The notes beneath the pieces were generated by a model, which saw only the letters and a list, made by a program, of their open reading frames with translations, did not search any database and had not been told where the DNA came from. Below, in pieces: positions 1-11,627 of a stretch of 64,000 nt of DNA (positions are counted from its first letter, which is position 1; each line of letters opens with the position of its first letter). The position numbers were made by a program, and so were the translations under genes. Origin of the DNA: a bacterium (GTDB lineage Bacteria; Pseudomonadota; Gammaproteobacteria; Pseudomonadales; Moraxellaceae); NCBI GenBank assembly GCA_029945725.1, contig JAQSDB010000008.1, positions 62,001 to 126,000 of the forward strand. Direction: 5' to 3'.

Positions 1-7
1 CAGCACA

Positions 8-883
8 ATGGAGCTGTATCAATTACGCACTTTTGTAACCGTGGCCGAACATGGCAACCTGACCCAGGCTGCAGAAGTTCTGCATCTGAGCCAGCCTGCG
101 GTCACGGCCCAGATCAAGGCACTAGAAGAAGAATTCGGACTGGCGCTGTTTGAGCGCATTGCCGTCGGTGTTTCCCTGACCCGTGCTGGCGGTGAACTGA
201 TTGAAGAGGCCCGCAGCCTGCTGAACGGGGCGCGGCAGCTGCGCGAGATGGCACAACGGCTGGCAGGGGAAACACGCTCACGCCTGCGCATCGGCATCCT
301 GCTCACGCCCGGTCTGCTGCGTCTGGGCCCACTGTGCCAGACCCTGCATGAACACCACCCGCTGCTGGACCTGCAGCTACGCCCCGGGCTTTCCGGTGAC
401 ATTCTCAATCTGGTACGCAAAAAGGAGCTGGATGCCGGCTTCTTCATCGGGCGCCATCCCTATAGCAATGTCACCGGTTGGCCGCTGGCCAAGCTGCATT
501 ACCGGGTCATCGCGCCCCCCTCGTGGCAAGAAAAAATCATCAAGGGCGATGTGAAATGCCTCGGGCGCCTGCCCTGGATAGGTACCCTGCCTTTTTCCGC
601 GCAGCATGCGCTGCAGCAGGAATTCTGGCGCAAACACAATCTGCGGCCAAAATCCGTACTGGAAGCAGGACAGGAAGAGGATTTTCTCGAGCTGGTCAGT
701 GCAGGCCTTGGCCTCGCCCTGGCGCGGGAGTCGACAGCCTGCGCCATGGCGGCTGCCGGAAAAGTGCTGGTAGTGGAAGATGCCGTGCTGGAAACGGAAC
801 TCAGCCTGATCACGGCCAGTGAAAGTGCCGACAGCCGGCTTATCCAGGAACTGCATGCGGCCGTCATCGCCGCCTGGCAATGA
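8..883 (+). CDS. LysR family transcriptional regulator
   Basis: This is a 291-residue LysR-type DNA-binding regulator. The N-terminal winged helix-turn-helix lies at about residues 3-62, with the recognition segment around LSQPAVTAQIKALEEEFG (about 27-44). The effector-binding domain fills the rest (about 90-290). The opening MELYQLRTFVTVAE is typical of the family, so the ATG at 8 is probably the true start, although the upstream ribosome site lies outside the window. Its usual divergent target would be to the left and is not visible. It converges on glpE. The target and co-inducer are unknown. Confidence 0.9.
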   Translation: MELYQLRTFVTVAEHGNLTQAAEVLHLSQPAVTAQIKALEEEFGLALFERIAVGVSLTRAGGELIEEARSLLNGARQLREMAQRLAGETRSRLRIGILLTPGLLRLGPLCQTLHEHHPLLDLQLRPGLSGDILNLVRKKELDAGFFIGRHPYSNVTGWPLAKLHYRVIAPPSWQEKIIKGDVKCLGRLPWIGTLPFSAQHALQQEFWRKHNLRPKSVLEAGQEEDFLELVSAGLGLALARESTACAMAAAGKVLVVEDAVLETELSLITASESADSRLIQELHAAVIAAWQ

Positions 884-945
884 GTCCGGCCCTGCACGGG
901 GGGGCTCCATGTCTCCCGGCCAACACCAGCGCCAACGCGAGTGAC

Positions 946-1257
946 TCAGGACTCTATGGCGTAATGCCCGCGCCAGTATTCAAAACCACCATCCAGGCTG
1001 TAGACCTCGGCAAATCCCTGTTCCGCCAGCCAGGCGGCAGCACTCTGACTGGAGTTGCCGTGGTAGCAATACACCAGCACCGGCACTGACTTTTCAACGC
1101 TCGCGACAAACGCCTGCACCGACTGGTTATCAAGATGCCGAGCGCCGCGAATGCGGGCAGCGGCATAAGAGCGCTCATCACGCACATCCAGCAGGACCGG
1201 AGTGCGCGCCGCAATCAACGCTGCTGCCGCCTCGGGCGTAATGCGCTTCCAGCTCAC
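946..1257 (-). CDS. glpE: Thiosulfate sulfurtransferase GlpE (rhodanese)
   Basis: This is a single-domain rhodanese of 103 residues, the usual GlpE size. The active-site loop CYHGNS is present with catalytic Cys64, which carries the persulfide; this loop is the GlpE signature. The protein is cytoplasmic and transfers sulfane sulfur from thiosulfate to cyanide, thioredoxin or other thiols. The start overlaps the end of rhlB by 4 bases (ATGA), so the two genes are very likely translationally coupled. No metabolic link between sulfur transfer and RNA unwinding is evident. Confidence 0.93.
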   Translation of the reverse strand: MSWKRITPEAAAALIAARTPVLLDVRDERSYAAARIRGARHLDNQSVQAFVASVEKSVPVLVYCYHGNSSQSAAAWLAEQGFAEVYSLDGGFEYWRGHYAIES

Positions 1258-2525
1258 GAACGACGCCCGCCCTTCTCGGCCGGAATCGGTATCAGCAACT
1301 CCTCGGGCGGGTAGAGGCTTGGCAGCTTGCGGCCAATGGCCTCCTCGATCTGCGGAATCATGAAGGCATCATCCTCACAGGCAAAACTCACACTGGTGCC
1401 GCTGGCACCGGCGCGACCGGTGCGGCCGATGCGGTGGACATAGTCATCCGACTGTTCAGGCAACGTGAAATTCACCACATGGCTGACGCCATCCACATGA
1501 ATGCCACGGCCTGCCACATCGGTAGCCACCAGTACCTTGATCTTGCCACCCCGAAAATTTTCCAGCGTTTTTACACGCTTGTCCTGCGGCACGTCACCCG
1601 ACAGCAGGGCACAGGAAATATTGTGCGCCTGCAGCATCTCGGTCAGCTTGCGCGTCTGGTCACGGCGATTGGCAAACACCATCACACGATCCAGGTTCTG
1701 CTGCACGATCAGGTTGTAGAGCAGGGTGTATTTGTCTTTCTTGGTGGTGATGTATACCAGCTGCTCGACGTTGTCGGTGGTAACAGTGTCCGGCTCAATC
1801 TCGACTTTCACCGCACTCTGGGTCCACTGCTCGGAGAGATTAATGACATCGCTGGTAAACGTGGCCGAGAACAGCAGCGTCTGCCGGCTGCTCTTGGGCG
1901 GCGTCAAGCGCACGATACGCTTCACATCCGGAATAAAACCCATGTCCAGCATGCGATCGGCTTCATCGATAACCAGGATTTCCACACGATCCAGGTAAAT
2001 GTCCTGCTTGTTGGCGAAATCAATCAGACGCCCCGGCGTGGCCACGACAATATCCACAAAATTCTCGGTGAGCTGGCGACGCTGCTTGTCGTAATCCATG
2101 CCGCCCAGCACGGTCACCACATTGAGATCAGTGTATTTCGAGAGCTCCTGCGCATCCTTGGCAATCTGCATGGCCAGCTCACGGGTGGGCGCCAGAATCA
2201 GGGCACGCGGCTCACCGGCATAACGCTCTTCATCTGCCGGATTCTTCAGGAGATCCGTCAGAATGGTGAGCAAAAAAGCCGCTGTCTTGCCGGTACCGGT
2301 CTGGGCCCGGCCAATCGCATCATGCCCGGCCATCGTAAATTTCAGTACCTGCTGCTGAATCGGGGTGCAGTACTGGAACCCAAGATCAGAAATGGCATGC
2401 AATACCGGCATGGGCAGCTTCAGGTCAGCAAAACGCAGCTTTCCTTCCATGGGCGGCACCACATAATCGGCAGAGTTCCAGCCAGTGGGATCAACGTTGA
2501 AACGGGACGAATTATCAGTAGTCAC
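1254..2525 (-). CDS. rhlB: DEAD-box ATP-dependent RNA helicase, RhlB type
   Basis: This is a 423-residue DEAD-box helicase. Visible motifs in order are the Q motif region ([10 protein letters not shown]), motif I AQTGTGKT, Ia [20 protein letters not shown], and [12 protein letters not shown]. From my memory of the family, the sequence around [19 protein letters not shown] and [15 protein letters not shown] resembles Pseudomonas RhlB, the helicase that works with the RNA degradosome. A roughly 40-residue N-terminal extension precedes the core and the C-terminal tail is short. It is cotranscribed with glpE. The call of a DEAD-box helicase is certain; the RhlB subgroup is likely. Confidence 0.9.
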   Translation of the reverse strand: MTTDNSSRFNVDPTGWNSADYVVPPMEGKLRFADLKLPMPVLHAISDLGFQYCTPIQQQVLKFTMAGHDAIGRAQTGTGKTAAFLLTILTDLLKNPADEERYAGEPRALILAPTRELAMQIAKDAQELSKYTDLNVVTVLGGMDYDKQRRQLTENFVDIVVATPGRLIDFANKQDIYLDRVEILVIDEADRMLDMGFIPDVKRIVRLTPPKSSRQTLLFSATFTSDVINLSEQWTQSAVKVEIEPDTVTTDNVEQLVYITTKKDKYTLLYNLIVQQNLDRVMVFANRRDQTRKLTEMLQAHNISCALLSGDVPQDKRVKTLENFRGGKIKVLVATDVAGRGIHVDGVSHVVNFTLPEQSDDYVHRIGRTGRAGASGTSVSFACEDDAFMIPQIEEAIGRKLPSLYPPEELLIPIPAEKGGRRS

Positions 2526-2530
2526 AGCGT

Positions 2531-3469
2531 TTATTTACTCAAGGGTGCTGATTGCAAAAACCGCAACGCCGCCAGGGCGGTGCGGGCAGGATCTTCTTCC
2601 ATCGGAATGTGGCCCAGCTCATCAAACATGACGAGCTGGCTGCCGCGAATATCATGATGGAACAACTCGGCATGAGAGGGTGGAATCCAGCGATCCCGCC
2701 CGCCCCATATAATCAGCGTGGGAGTTTTCACGTCCTTGATACCCTGGCCATCAAAGTGCAATGCGCTCATCAGGTCGGCAACGGCGGCACGGGAGTGATC
2801 CCGGCGCATCATGTCGTGATAGCGCTGAATCTGCGCATCAGTGACATTTTCCTTGCTCCCGTAAACATCACGCACACTGGAAGCCACGAGAAAATAGGGG
2901 GAGAAGTGTGCGGTAATATTCCGCACGACCGGTGTTTCCATCATTTTTACCGGAAACGGCTTGTCATGCGGATAGCCGGCACTGTCGACCAGCACCAGCT
3001 TCTTCACGTTTTCCGGATGGCGGACAGCGTAACTCCAGGCGATGTAGCCCCCCAGTGAATTACCACCGAGATAAAACCGGGTGAGACCCAGCTTTGTGAC
3101 CAGGGCGTCCATGAAGTTCTGCAGCTCGACCGGGCTCATGCGGCGTCCTGCAAGCGGCCCGGTAATCGCAAACGGCGGAATATCCACGGCAATCACGCGA
3201 TAGTGCTTGCCGAGATAGCCGCGCCAGCCATCCCAGGTATCCGCTGATGCCGCGAAGCCATGCAGCAGCAGCAGCGGCTCGCCCTGGCCAGACTCCTTGA
3301 TCCGTACTTCCGTACCCAGAACCTCTATATAGCGGGAGTCCTGGCCATATCTTGCCTTCAGCTCGGCAACCGGAATATCGGTAATGCCGAGGTAGTTACG
3401 GCCAAGAAAAAGTCCCAGCAAAATGACGACAACAAACCCACCAACCCATGCCGATTTTTTCACTTTCAT
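2531..3469 (-). CDS. Membrane-anchored alpha/beta hydrolase
   Basis: This is a 312-residue alpha/beta-fold hydrolase. A transmembrane or signal-anchor helix lies at residues 8-23. The oxyanion segment is [14 protein letters not shown], and the nucleophile elbow GNSLGG places Ser138. Asp259 (WGGRDRW) and His287 (ELGHIPME) complete the triad. I chose the ATG at 3469 rather than the upstream in-frame codon because GGAGGAGG sits 5-6 bases before it. The gene ends 5 bases from the rhlB start, so it may be in the same transcript. It resembles lipases/esterases of the meta-cleavage hydrolase group; the substrate is unknown. Confidence 0.85.
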   Translation of the reverse strand: MKVKKSAWVGGFVVVILLGLFLGRNYLGITDIPVAELKARYGQDSRYIEVLGTEVRIKESGQGEPLLLLHGFAASADTWDGWRGYLGKHYRVIAVDIPPFAITGPLAGRRMSPVELQNFMDALVTKLGLTRFYLGGNSLGGYIAWSYAVRHPENVKKLVLVDSAGYPHDKPFPVKMMETPVVRNITAHFSPYFLVASSVRDVYGSKENVTDAQIQRYHDMMRRDHSRAAVADLMSALHFDGQGIKDVKTPTLIIWGGRDRWIPPSHAELFHHDIRGSQLVMFDELGHIPMEEDPARTALAALRFLQSAPLSK

Positions 3470-3506
3470 ACGGCCTCCTCCCAGCGAGCCACATTGGTAC
3501 ACATCA

Positions 3507-4247
3507 TCAATGCTCCTTTACAAAGCGTTCGCGCTCAAAGCGTATGCGCGGGTGATACACACCGTCCTCCGCACGCTTGCCGCAGCCCACAATCATGACC
3601 ACAAAAGCATCCGCAGGCAGGCTCAGCATCTTGCGCACCCGGTTTTCATCAAAGCCTTCCATGGGGCAGGAATCAAAGCCGTGGGCGCGCAGTGCCAGCA
3701 TGAAGTTCTCGGCACCCAGTGACACCGACTTTGCAGCCCATACCTTCATGTCAGCCCGTGTAAACGGGCCACGCGGCATGGGCCGCCAGAGACCGGCAAT
3801 GGCCGCAAACGCCCGCTTGCCATACCCCAGAAGATTCAGCGGCCCCTGCGTGTAGTGAATCCTTGCCAGCTTGCGGTAATAGTTGTCGACGATTTTCGGC
3901 ACGGTTTCCTGCGGCCACTGTTGCAGGGTCAGATCACAGTGCTCTTTCCAGGTTTTCGTGCGGGCCACGATCACCACCAGCACCTGTGCCGAGCGAGCGG
4001 CATTCTGGTTCAGGCAAGCCGCTGCCATCTGCTTTTTCAGCGCCGGCGTTTTGACAACATGAAACTCCCAGGGTTGCAGATTGGACGAGTTGGGCGCCAG
4101 CAGTGCCATATCAATGCAATCATCCAGCACCGCATCCGGCAGCGGCGTGCCATCAAAGCGCCGTACCGAACGGCGACTCATGACCACCTTGCGGAACTCC
4201 TCGACATCAATATCAGGCACAGCTTCGTGATAACGCGGCTTGCTCAT
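3507..4247 (-). CDS. Nitroreductase family protein
   Basis: This is a 246-residue FMN-dependent nitroreductase-fold protein. The N-terminal FMN-contact segment SRRSVRRF (about residues 29-36) and the LAPNSSNLQPWEFHVV segment (about 51-66) are classic family features. The C-terminal part contains GFDSCPMEGFDENRVRKML, also typical. It probably reduces nitro or quinone substrates with NAD(P)H. GGGAGAG lies 8 bases before the ATG. It precedes the hydrolase gene by about 37 bases on the same strand and may be cotranscribed. The physiological substrate cannot be read from sequence. Confidence 0.88.
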   Translation of the reverse strand: MSKPRYHEAVPDIDVEEFRKVVMSRRSVRRFDGTPLPDAVLDDCIDMALLAPNSSNLQPWEFHVVKTPALKKQMAAACLNQNAARSAQVLVVIVARTKTWKEHCDLTLQQWPQETVPKIVDNYYRKLARIHYTQGPLNLLGYGKRAFAAIAGLWRPMPRGPFTRADMKVWAAKSVSLGAENFMLALRAHGFDSCPMEGFDENRVRKMLSLPADAFVVMIVGCGKRAEDGVYHPRIRFERERFVKEH

Positions 4248-4476
4248 TATTATTTCTCTCCCGCATACAGAAGAACTGCATTCGGGCTACGCAAAAATTA
4301 AACCGGCTTTATTTATCAAATGACCGAGGCCACCACATGGATTAGTCACAAAGGCACTGGCTATGGGGTGCCCGGTGGATTCAGACGAGGCGCGGGATCG
4401 GCGAGCAGCGGAGTTGGCAAATGGCCAATGAGCAGCGCAGCCGATCCCGCAACGAAGTATCAATCCGCCCGGCGCC

Positions 4477-5094
4477 TCAGAGCGGCTGAACGTCTTCGGC
4501 TTGCAGGCCCTTTTCACCCTTCATCACGACAAACTCGACACGCTGGCCTTCCCGCAAGGTGCGGTGGCCTTCACCGCGAATCGAGCGGTAATGCACAAAC
4601 ACATCATCGCCTTGTTCCCGCGTCACAAAACCAAATCCCTTGGTGGCATTGAACCATTTCACACGCCCCTGCTCGCGAGGCCCTTTCACGCGTGCCGGCA
4701 GTGGCGGCAGCGCCATGACCAGCATGGCCAGCGCAGGCAGGAAAACACCCAGCAGCAGTGGCGCCCAAAAAGCCGCATCAGCAGGAATGGCAGGTTTCAC
4801 CGCAATTTCCAGTGCCGTCAGGGCGGCAACGCCAAGCACATAAAGGGTCAGCGCCAGATGCACGGGTTTGCGTTTTTTCAGATTACGCGCGCACCAGAAA
4901 AACAGCGGCGCCATGGCGATCTCGGCAAGACCAAGCATCTGGATAAAGAAATACGGGGTACTGCCCTTATCCAGCAAACCGTCAGGAATGAACTGAAACC
5001 ACTGTGCCGGCAGCAGCAGCATGGCCAGACCATTGAGCAGAAAAGCCAGCGCGAGCAGCCAATAGATAAGGACAATAAAATGCTTCTTTTTCAT
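4477..5094 (-). CDS. Four-helix membrane protein fused to a C-terminal cold-shock domain
   Basis: This is a 205-residue two-part protein. Residues 1-130 contain four hydrophobic helices (about 5-25, 47-67, 75-95, 105-127). After a short basic linker, residues 138-205 form a complete cold-shock domain with [15 protein letters not shown] and DVFVHY, the two RNP motifs. The domain should face the cytoplasm and bind single-stranded RNA or DNA near the membrane. I chose the ATG at 5094 (MKKKHF) because AAGGG precedes it by 7 bases and the upstream in-frame residues look non-coding. The upstream gene is divergent. The function is unknown. The soluble CSD gene nearby (6500-6712) is clearly related to its tail. 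Confidence 0.85.
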   Translation of the reverse strand: MKKKHFIVLIYWLLALAFLLNGLAMLLLPAQWFQFIPDGLLDKGSTPYFFIQMLGLAEIAMAPLFFWCARNLKKRKPVHLALTLYVLGVAALTALEIAVKPAIPADAAFWAPLLLGVFLPALAMLVMALPPLPARVKGPREQGRVKWFNATKGFGFVTREQGDDVFVHYRSIRGEGHRTLREGQRVEFVVMKGEKGLQAEDVQPL

Positions 5095-5236
5095 GTATAA
5101 ACCCTTGCACGCCTTGCTGGCGAAAACCGGTAACGACAATCCGGGAACGAATGGAAAACGGCCATGCCCTTGACCGCATAAAAACAGCCGCCCAAGCTTA
5201 CGCATTTCAAGCATTTGTTTCCATTAGGCTTATCCC

Positions 5237-6460
5237 ATGCCCGTGCGCACCTGGCGACGACTTTCCCGGCTCGAAGAAGGCCTCGGGCGGGTTTCAGCCG
5301 CAAGTCCTCATCCCTTCCTGCAACCAGCCTTTCTCCACGCCCTTGAATGCTCGGGAGCCGTTGGCCCCGGCACGGCATGGGAGGTGGCGCACATCCTGTT
5401 CGAGCGCGAAGGCCAGGGCGCCGCCCTGCTGCCGCTGTACCGCAAACAGGACTCACGCGGCGAGTATGTGTTTGACCACAGCTGGGCGGCGGCCTATGAA
5501 CGTCACGGCCTTGCCTACTACCCCAAGCTCGTCACCGCCGTGCCGTTCACGCCAGTGCCCGGCCCCCGCTTGCTGCTGGCACCGGGAGAGCATCTCGAAG
5601 ACTGGCTGCCTTTTGTGCTGCAAACCCTGCGCGAGGTCTGCACCCGGGAAAACATTTCCGGCTGGCATGGCTTGTTTGTAGAGGAAGACTGGCTGGAGAC
5701 GGCCCGGACACAGGGCTTTGCCATTCGTGAAGGCTGCCGTTTCCACTGGGACAATCCAGGCTACCGTGACTTCGATGACTTTCTGGACCAGCTCACCAGC
5801 AAAAAACGCAAGGATCTCAAACGCGAACGCCGCCGCTTGCTGGAACAGGGCATTGTCTGCCGGACCCTGCAGGGCCATGACATCGACGAGGCCGCCTGGG
5901 ACTTTTTCCATGCCTGCTATGTGCGCACCTATCACGAACATGGCCAGCAGCCTTATCTCAACCGTGACTTTTTCCGGCAGCTGGCCGGCACCATGGCGGA
6001 GAACCTCATGCTGGTGATTGCCGAGGATGCCGATGGTCTCCTGGCGAGTGCGCTGTTCCTGCACGACAACCACACCCTCTATGGCCGCTACTGGGGCAGC
6101 CTGCGGCGCGCCGACGGTCTGCACTTCGAGGTCTGCTACTACCAGGGGATGGAGTTTTGCCTGCGCAAGGGCTTGCAGGAGTTTGATCCCGGCACCCAGG
6201 GCGAGCACAAGCTCCTGCGCGGTTTCGCGCCACGCAGAACCTACTCACTGCACTGGCTGCGCGCGCCCGAGTTCCAGGATGCCATCAGCCGTTTTGTGAG
6301 TGAAGAACGTGTGGCCATACAGCGTTATCACGAAGAGGCGGAAAGCTTGCTGCCCTTTCGCAGCAATATTCATGGCGCTGTGGAAAATGGCGGGAGCAAA
6401 AAGGAAATGCCGGCCGCGCCTGACGGGCACGCGACAGGGCAGGAAAGCGCGGAAGACTGA
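5237..6460 (+). CDS. FemAB-like/GNAT-fold acyltransferase (PF04339-type)
   Basis: This 407-residue protein resembles the COG3146/PF04339 family, whose members have the FemAB/GNAT acyltransferase fold and are often labelled as peptidoglycan biosynthesis or recognition proteins. Supporting segments are FDHSWAAAYERHGLAYYPKL near residue 75, SKKRKDLKRERR near 185, and GRYWGSLRRADGLHFEVCYYQ near 283. The C-terminal 35 residues are polar and probably disordered. No signal peptide is seen, so it is cytoplasmic. It is divergent from the membrane cold-shock gene and converges with the free cold-shock gene. The acyl donor and acceptor are unknown. Confidence 0.8.
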   Translation: MPVRTWRRLSRLEEGLGRVSAASPHPFLQPAFLHALECSGAVGPGTAWEVAHILFEREGQGAALLPLYRKQDSRGEYVFDHSWAAAYERHGLAYYPKLVTAVPFTPVPGPRLLLAPGEHLEDWLPFVLQTLREVCTRENISGWHGLFVEEDWLETARTQGFAIREGCRFHWDNPGYRDFDDFLDQLTSKKRKDLKRERRRLLEQGIVCRTLQGHDIDEAAWDFFHACYVRTYHEHGQQPYLNRDFFRQLAGTMAENLMLVIAEDADGLLASALFLHDNHTLYGRYWGSLRRADGLHFEVCYYQGMEFCLRKGLQEFDPGTQGEHKLLRGFAPRRTYSLHWLRAPEFQDAISRFVSEERVAIQRYHEEAESLLPFRSNIHGAVENGGSKKEMPAAPDGHATGQESAED

Positions 6461-6469
6461 GGAAATGCC

Positions 6470-6490
6470 AAGGCCCCGTAACGGGGCCTT
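6470..6490. terminator. Hairpin between the acyltransferase and cold-shock genes
   Basis: A perfect inverted repeat (AAGGCCCCGT and its complement with one base between; folding would leave a small loop) lies between two convergent stop codons. The T-tract is poor on both sides, so it may work as a stem that stalls or protects transcripts rather than as a textbook terminator. Confidence 0.55.
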
Positions 6491-6499
6491 GCGGGTATT

Positions 6500-6712
6500 T
6501 CAGTCGAGCGGCAGAACGTCTTCCGCCTGAAAGCCTTTCTGGCCTTTCACGACGGTGAATTCAACTTTCTGGCCATCCTTCAGTGAACGATGTCCATCAC
6601 CACGAATCGCCCGGAAATGCACAAACACATCTTCACCATCCGGACGCTGGATGAAGCCAAAACCCTTGGCATCGTTGAACCATTTCACGCTGCCCTGCTC
6701 ACGATTTGACAT
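6500..6712 (-). CDS. Cold-shock protein, CspA family
   Basis: This is a 70-residue single cold-shock domain, the usual CspA length. RNP1 (KGFGFI) and RNP2 (DVFVHF) are intact. It binds single-stranded nucleic acid and acts as an RNA chaperone. The tail [20 protein letters not shown] closely parallels the C-terminus of the membrane-fused CSD protein at 4477-5094, suggesting duplication or domain transfer. A strong promoter-like sequence about 100 bases upstream gives it a long leader, as is common for cold-regulated genes. Which paralogue it corresponds to cannot be told. Confidence 0.95.
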   Translation of the reverse strand: MSNREQGSVKWFNDAKGFGFIQRPDGEDVFVHFRAIRGDGHRSLKDGQKVEFTVVKGQKGFQAEDVLPLD

Positions 6713-6817
6713 GTTGCAATAACCTCGAACTTTTCGATTCAGACACCGTCGGCGTATCCCATCAGCGGTGACCTTCTGAACATCCGGTTCGTGATGGTTT
6801 TACAACGGAACGTCCCG

Positions 6818-6846
6818 ATTAGACACGGAATATAAAATCCTTGCAA
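6818..6846 (-). promoter_or_regulatory. Sigma-70 promoter of the cold-shock gene
   Basis: On the minus strand TTGCAA (6841-6846) and TCTAAT (6818-6823) are separated by exactly 17 bases. Transcription from about 6811 would give a leader near 100 bases before the ATG at 6712, consistent with cold-shock genes that regulate through a long 5' leader. Confidence 0.65.
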
Positions 6847-6955
6847 TCGTCTGCCGGCGCAGAAAAACCGCAGCTATCAAGGTGCAACAGCGCCCCGGTT
6901 TTGTGCACGAAAAGATCATTCAATGCCGCCACGATTCGCGCAAAAGGTGAAGCCA

Positions 6956-8905
<1,950 letters not shown>

Positions 8906-8927
8906 GGAGAGACCAGCCCGGCCGGAA

Positions 8928-9515
8928 TCAGAACTTCACCTGTACCGGCTGACGCGCCTGCACATCGGGAATTTCCAGCTGCGCGGCCGCCTGAAAACCA
9001 AAGGCACCCGCGATAAAAAAGTTGGGAAACTGCTCGCGCTTGATGTTGTATTCCATGACAGCATCATTGAAGGCCTGACGGGCAAAGCCGATACGGTTTT
9101 CCGTGGAGGCCAGTTCCTCCATCAGCTGCTGCATGGTTTCGTTGGCCTTGAGGTCGGGATAGCTTTCCGACACGGCCAGCAAACGTCCCAGCGACGCACC
9201 CAGCACGCCTTCAGCCTGGCCGAGCCGCTCCATCATGCCGGCATTTTCAGGGGCGTCCGCCGATGCACGGGCGGCAGAAGCCGCATTGTTACGGGCGGCA
9301 ATGACATTGGTGAGGGTGTCTTTTTCATGCGCCAGATAGGCCTTGGCCGTTTCCACCAGATTGGGAATCAGCTCGTAGCGGCGCTGCAGCTGCACATCAA
9401 TTTGTGCAAAGGCATTCTTGAAGCGGTTGCGCAGCGTCACCAGGCCATTGAACACGCCCACAAAAAACAGCAGTACCAGTACCAGCACACCCAGAAACAG
9501 CAGCAAACCGACCAT
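8928..9515 (-). CDS. lemA: LemA family protein
   Basis: This is a 195-residue LemA protein with an N-terminal transmembrane anchor (about residues 2-22, LLLFLGVLVLVLLFFVGV) and a long helical body. Family segments include LRNRFKNAFAQIDVQLQRR, LIPNLVETAKAYLAHE and FNDAVMEYN. I prefer the ATG at 9515 over the in-frame codon at 9566 because the hydrophobic anchor starts there and a GAGGAGAG run precedes it. It lies immediately upstream of the M48 peptidase gene on the same strand, so the pair is probably one operon. The LemA biochemical role is not established. Confidence 0.92.
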   Translation of the reverse strand: MVGLLLFLGVLVLVLLFFVGVFNGLVTLRNRFKNAFAQIDVQLQRRYELIPNLVETAKAYLAHEKDTLTNVIAARNNAASAARASADAPENAGMMERLGQAEGVLGASLGRLLAVSESYPDLKANETMQQLMEELASTENRIGFARQAFNDAVMEYNIKREQFPNFFIAGAFGFQAAAQLEIPDVQARQPVQVKF

Positions 9516-9670
9516 CCTCGACTCTCCTCGCCAGGACCCGCGCCAACGCCGGGCAGGTGCGGACAAAACATAGCAGCGCGGCGCCAGTGCGCCTAGCGGG
9601 AAACGCGGAAGATGACGATTAATCTGAAAGTGCTGACCGGATCACAGAACGACCGGACGCTGGCTGGCGC

Positions 9671-9693
9671 GGGGAGCGGCCAGGCCGCCCCCC
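9671..9693 (-). terminator. GC-rich hairpin after cyoE
   Basis: GGGG-A-GCGGCC and GGCCGC-C-CCCC form a nearly perfect stem just past the cyoE stop codon. There is no T-tract on the minus strand, so termination is uncertain; it could be a 3'-end stabilising stem. Confidence 0.35.
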
Positions 9694-9705
9694 GAAAACG
9701 GTGCC

Positions 9706-10611
9706 CTAGCTCAGTCGAATGATGAAATAGTGATCCAGCAACAGCAGCAGGAACAGCAGGAAGAGGTAGGTGATGGAGAAACCAAAAGTCTGCATGGGGG
9801 TCTTCGGGTCATTCCGGAACTTGAGCTTGATGGCGTAGAACAGAAAAATCGAACTCAGCACGGTAGAACCGGCAAGATAGATCAGCCCGCTCATGCCCGT
9901 GAGATACGGCAGCAAGGCGATCAGGAACAAAATGACGGTATAGAGCAGCACCGAAGTCTTGGTGAACTCAAGACCATGCGTCACGGGCAACATGGGAATT
10001 TCCGCCTTGGCATACTCATCACGACGATGAATGGCCAGCGCCCAGAAATGCGGCGGCGTCCAGGCAAAAATGATCAGCACCAGCAACAAGGCATACGGGT
10101 GCACATCATTGGTGACAGCGGTCCAGCCCAGCAGCGGCGGAATGGCGCCGGCCAGACCGCCAATCACGATGTTCTGTGGCGTCGCCCGCTTGAGCCAGAG
10201 GGTATAGATAAACGCATAACCGATGACGCCAAAAAAAGTCAGCACGGCCGTCAGGCGATTAATGAAAACATCGAGAATAAACAGCGAAAGCAGACAAAGC
10301 GCTGCGGCAAAAAGCAGCGCCGCTCCCGTATTCACACGCCCCTCCACCAGGGGACGCTTGCGGGTACGTGCCATGATCGCGTCAATGCGCTGATCCATGA
10401 CCTGGTTGACCACCGCCGACGCCATCATGGCCAGCGCAAGGCCCAGCGTCCCCAGCGTCAGGACGCGCAAGGGCACCATGCCGGGCGTCGCCAGAAACAT
10501 GCCGATCACAGCCGTCACCATGAGCAGGGCCACAACTCCCGGCTTGGTCAACTCCCAGTAATCCCGAAACCCGGCACGTGTCATTGTTTCTGCCTCTGTT
10601 GCTGCCATCAT
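9706..10611 (-). CDS. cyoE: Protoheme IX farnesyltransferase (heme O synthase)
   Basis: This is a UbiA-superfamily integral membrane prenyltransferase of about 301 residues that makes heme O from heme B and farnesyl diphosphate. The first aspartate-rich site is [19 protein letters not shown]; the second loop is [19 protein letters not shown]. Multiple membrane helices follow the motif [13 protein letters not shown]. Adjacent ATG codons at 10611 and 10608 overlap the ctaA stop by 4 or 1 bases, and a third (MTRAGF) is at 10584. The family name ctaB is equivalent. It is the last gene of the SURF1-ctaA-cyoE operon and supplies substrate for CtaA. Confidence 0.95.
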   Translation of the reverse strand: MMAATEAETMTRAGFRDYWELTKPGVVALLMVTAVIGMFLATPGMVPLRVLTLGTLGLALAMMASAVVNQVMDQRIDAIMARTRKRPLVEGRVNTGAALLFAAALCLLSLFILDVFINRLTAVLTFFGVIGYAFIYTLWLKRATPQNIVIGGLAGAIPPLLGWTAVTNDVHPYALLLVLIIFAWTPPHFWALAIHRRDEYAKAEIPMLPVTHGLEFTKTSVLLYTVILFLIALLPYLTGMSGLIYLAGSTVLSSIFLFYAIKLKFRNDPKTPMQTFGFSITYLFLLFLLLLLDHYFIIRLS

Positions 10612-11627
10612 GCCGCCCGTTCGCGATACAGACTGAATGCCGTCGCTACCAGTACCTGCATCAGCACCAGTGCAACCACATTGTGGGCCACCGCCACGGC
10701 AAGCGGGAGGTGGAAAACGATATTCGATACGCCAAGCCCGACCTGTACGGCCAGCACGCCCAGCAGGATCAGTGCAAAACCCCGGTAACGCGGCACTGCC
10801 AGCCGCCATAGCAGGGCGGCAAAGGCCAGCAGGGTGAGCGTGGTCACCATGGCGCCGATGCGATGTACCACGTGAATGGTGACCTTGGCTGCCGGATCAA
10901 GATGCGGGGCAAACTCGTAAGTCGTGCCGGCATAGGTATGAATGGCAAAGGCTTCGGGAAAGTTCAGCACCTGCTGCCAGCCGGCCTGACACACCGGCAG
11001 TCCGGTGCACACCGTGGCGGCATAGTTGGAAGCAGTCCAGCCCCCCAGGGCAATCTGCGCAGCCAGCACGGCAATGGCAAAAACAGCCAGCGGCAACAGA
11101 CCCGCCGCCGCGAGGGCCCGTGTTGGAGCAAAGGCCCGGCTGCTGCGCAGGGCGAGCAGGAAAAGCGTAGTCAGCGTGGTAAAGCCCAGCAGCAAATGCC
11201 CCGTCACCACAGGCGGAAACAGCTTCATGGTAACGGTCCAGGCACCGAAGGCCCCTTGCAGGCAGACCAGAAAAAACAGGAAAACGGCATGCTTGACCGG
11301 CAGCCCGGCATCGCGGCGCCGCCCCTTCAGGGCCACCAGCATCAGCGCCAGACAAACCAGGCCAATGCCTTTGGCAAAATGCCGGTGAATCATTTCCGGC
11401 CAGGCCTTGGCTGCCACAAAAGGCTGCTCCGGATACAGCTCGTGCGCCCGGGCAATCGCTGCATCCGACAAGGGCACCGTGATGGAGCCGTAACAGGTCG
11501 GCCAGTCGGGGCAGCCAAGACCGGCATCGCTCAGACGCGTCCACGCCCCGAGCATGACCACACAGAATGCAAGCAAAACACCAAAAGCGGCCAAGCGGGT
11601 TAGCCAGACACGACCGGGATTAGCCAA
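10608..11627 (-). CDS. ctaA: Heme A synthase (COX15/CtaA)
   Basis: This is a 339-residue multi-helix membrane protein of the COX15/CtaA family, which oxidises heme O to heme A for the aa3-type oxidase. The N-terminal helix is followed by [17 protein letters not shown], the family hallmark, and heme-ligand histidines occur in [27 protein letters not shown] and AVAHNVVAL. Overlaps of 8 bases with the upstream gene and 1-4 bases with cyoE argue for tight translational coupling. Confidence 0.95.
   Translation of the reverse strand: MANPGRVWLTRLAAFGVLLAFCVVMLGAWTRLSDAGLGCPDWPTCYGSITVPLSDAAIARAHELYPEQPFVAAKAWPEMIHRHFAKGIGLVCLALMLVALKGRRRDAGLPVKHAVFLFFLVCLQGAFGAWTVTMKLFPPVVTGHLLLGFTTLTTLFLLALRSSRAFAPTRALAAAGLLPLAVFAIAVLAAQIALGGWTASNYAATVCTGLPVCQAGWQQVLNFPEAFAIHTYAGTTYEFAPHLDPAAKVTIHVVHRIGAMVTTLTLLAFAALLWRLAVPRYRGFALILLGVLAVQVGLGVSNIVFHLPLAVAVAHNVVALVLMQVLVATAFSLYRERAA

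Noticed and set aside
4287-4517. A 76-codon frame between the nitroreductase and the membrane CSD gene
   Set aside because: It overlaps the end of the CSD gene, has no ribosome site and no conserved pattern.
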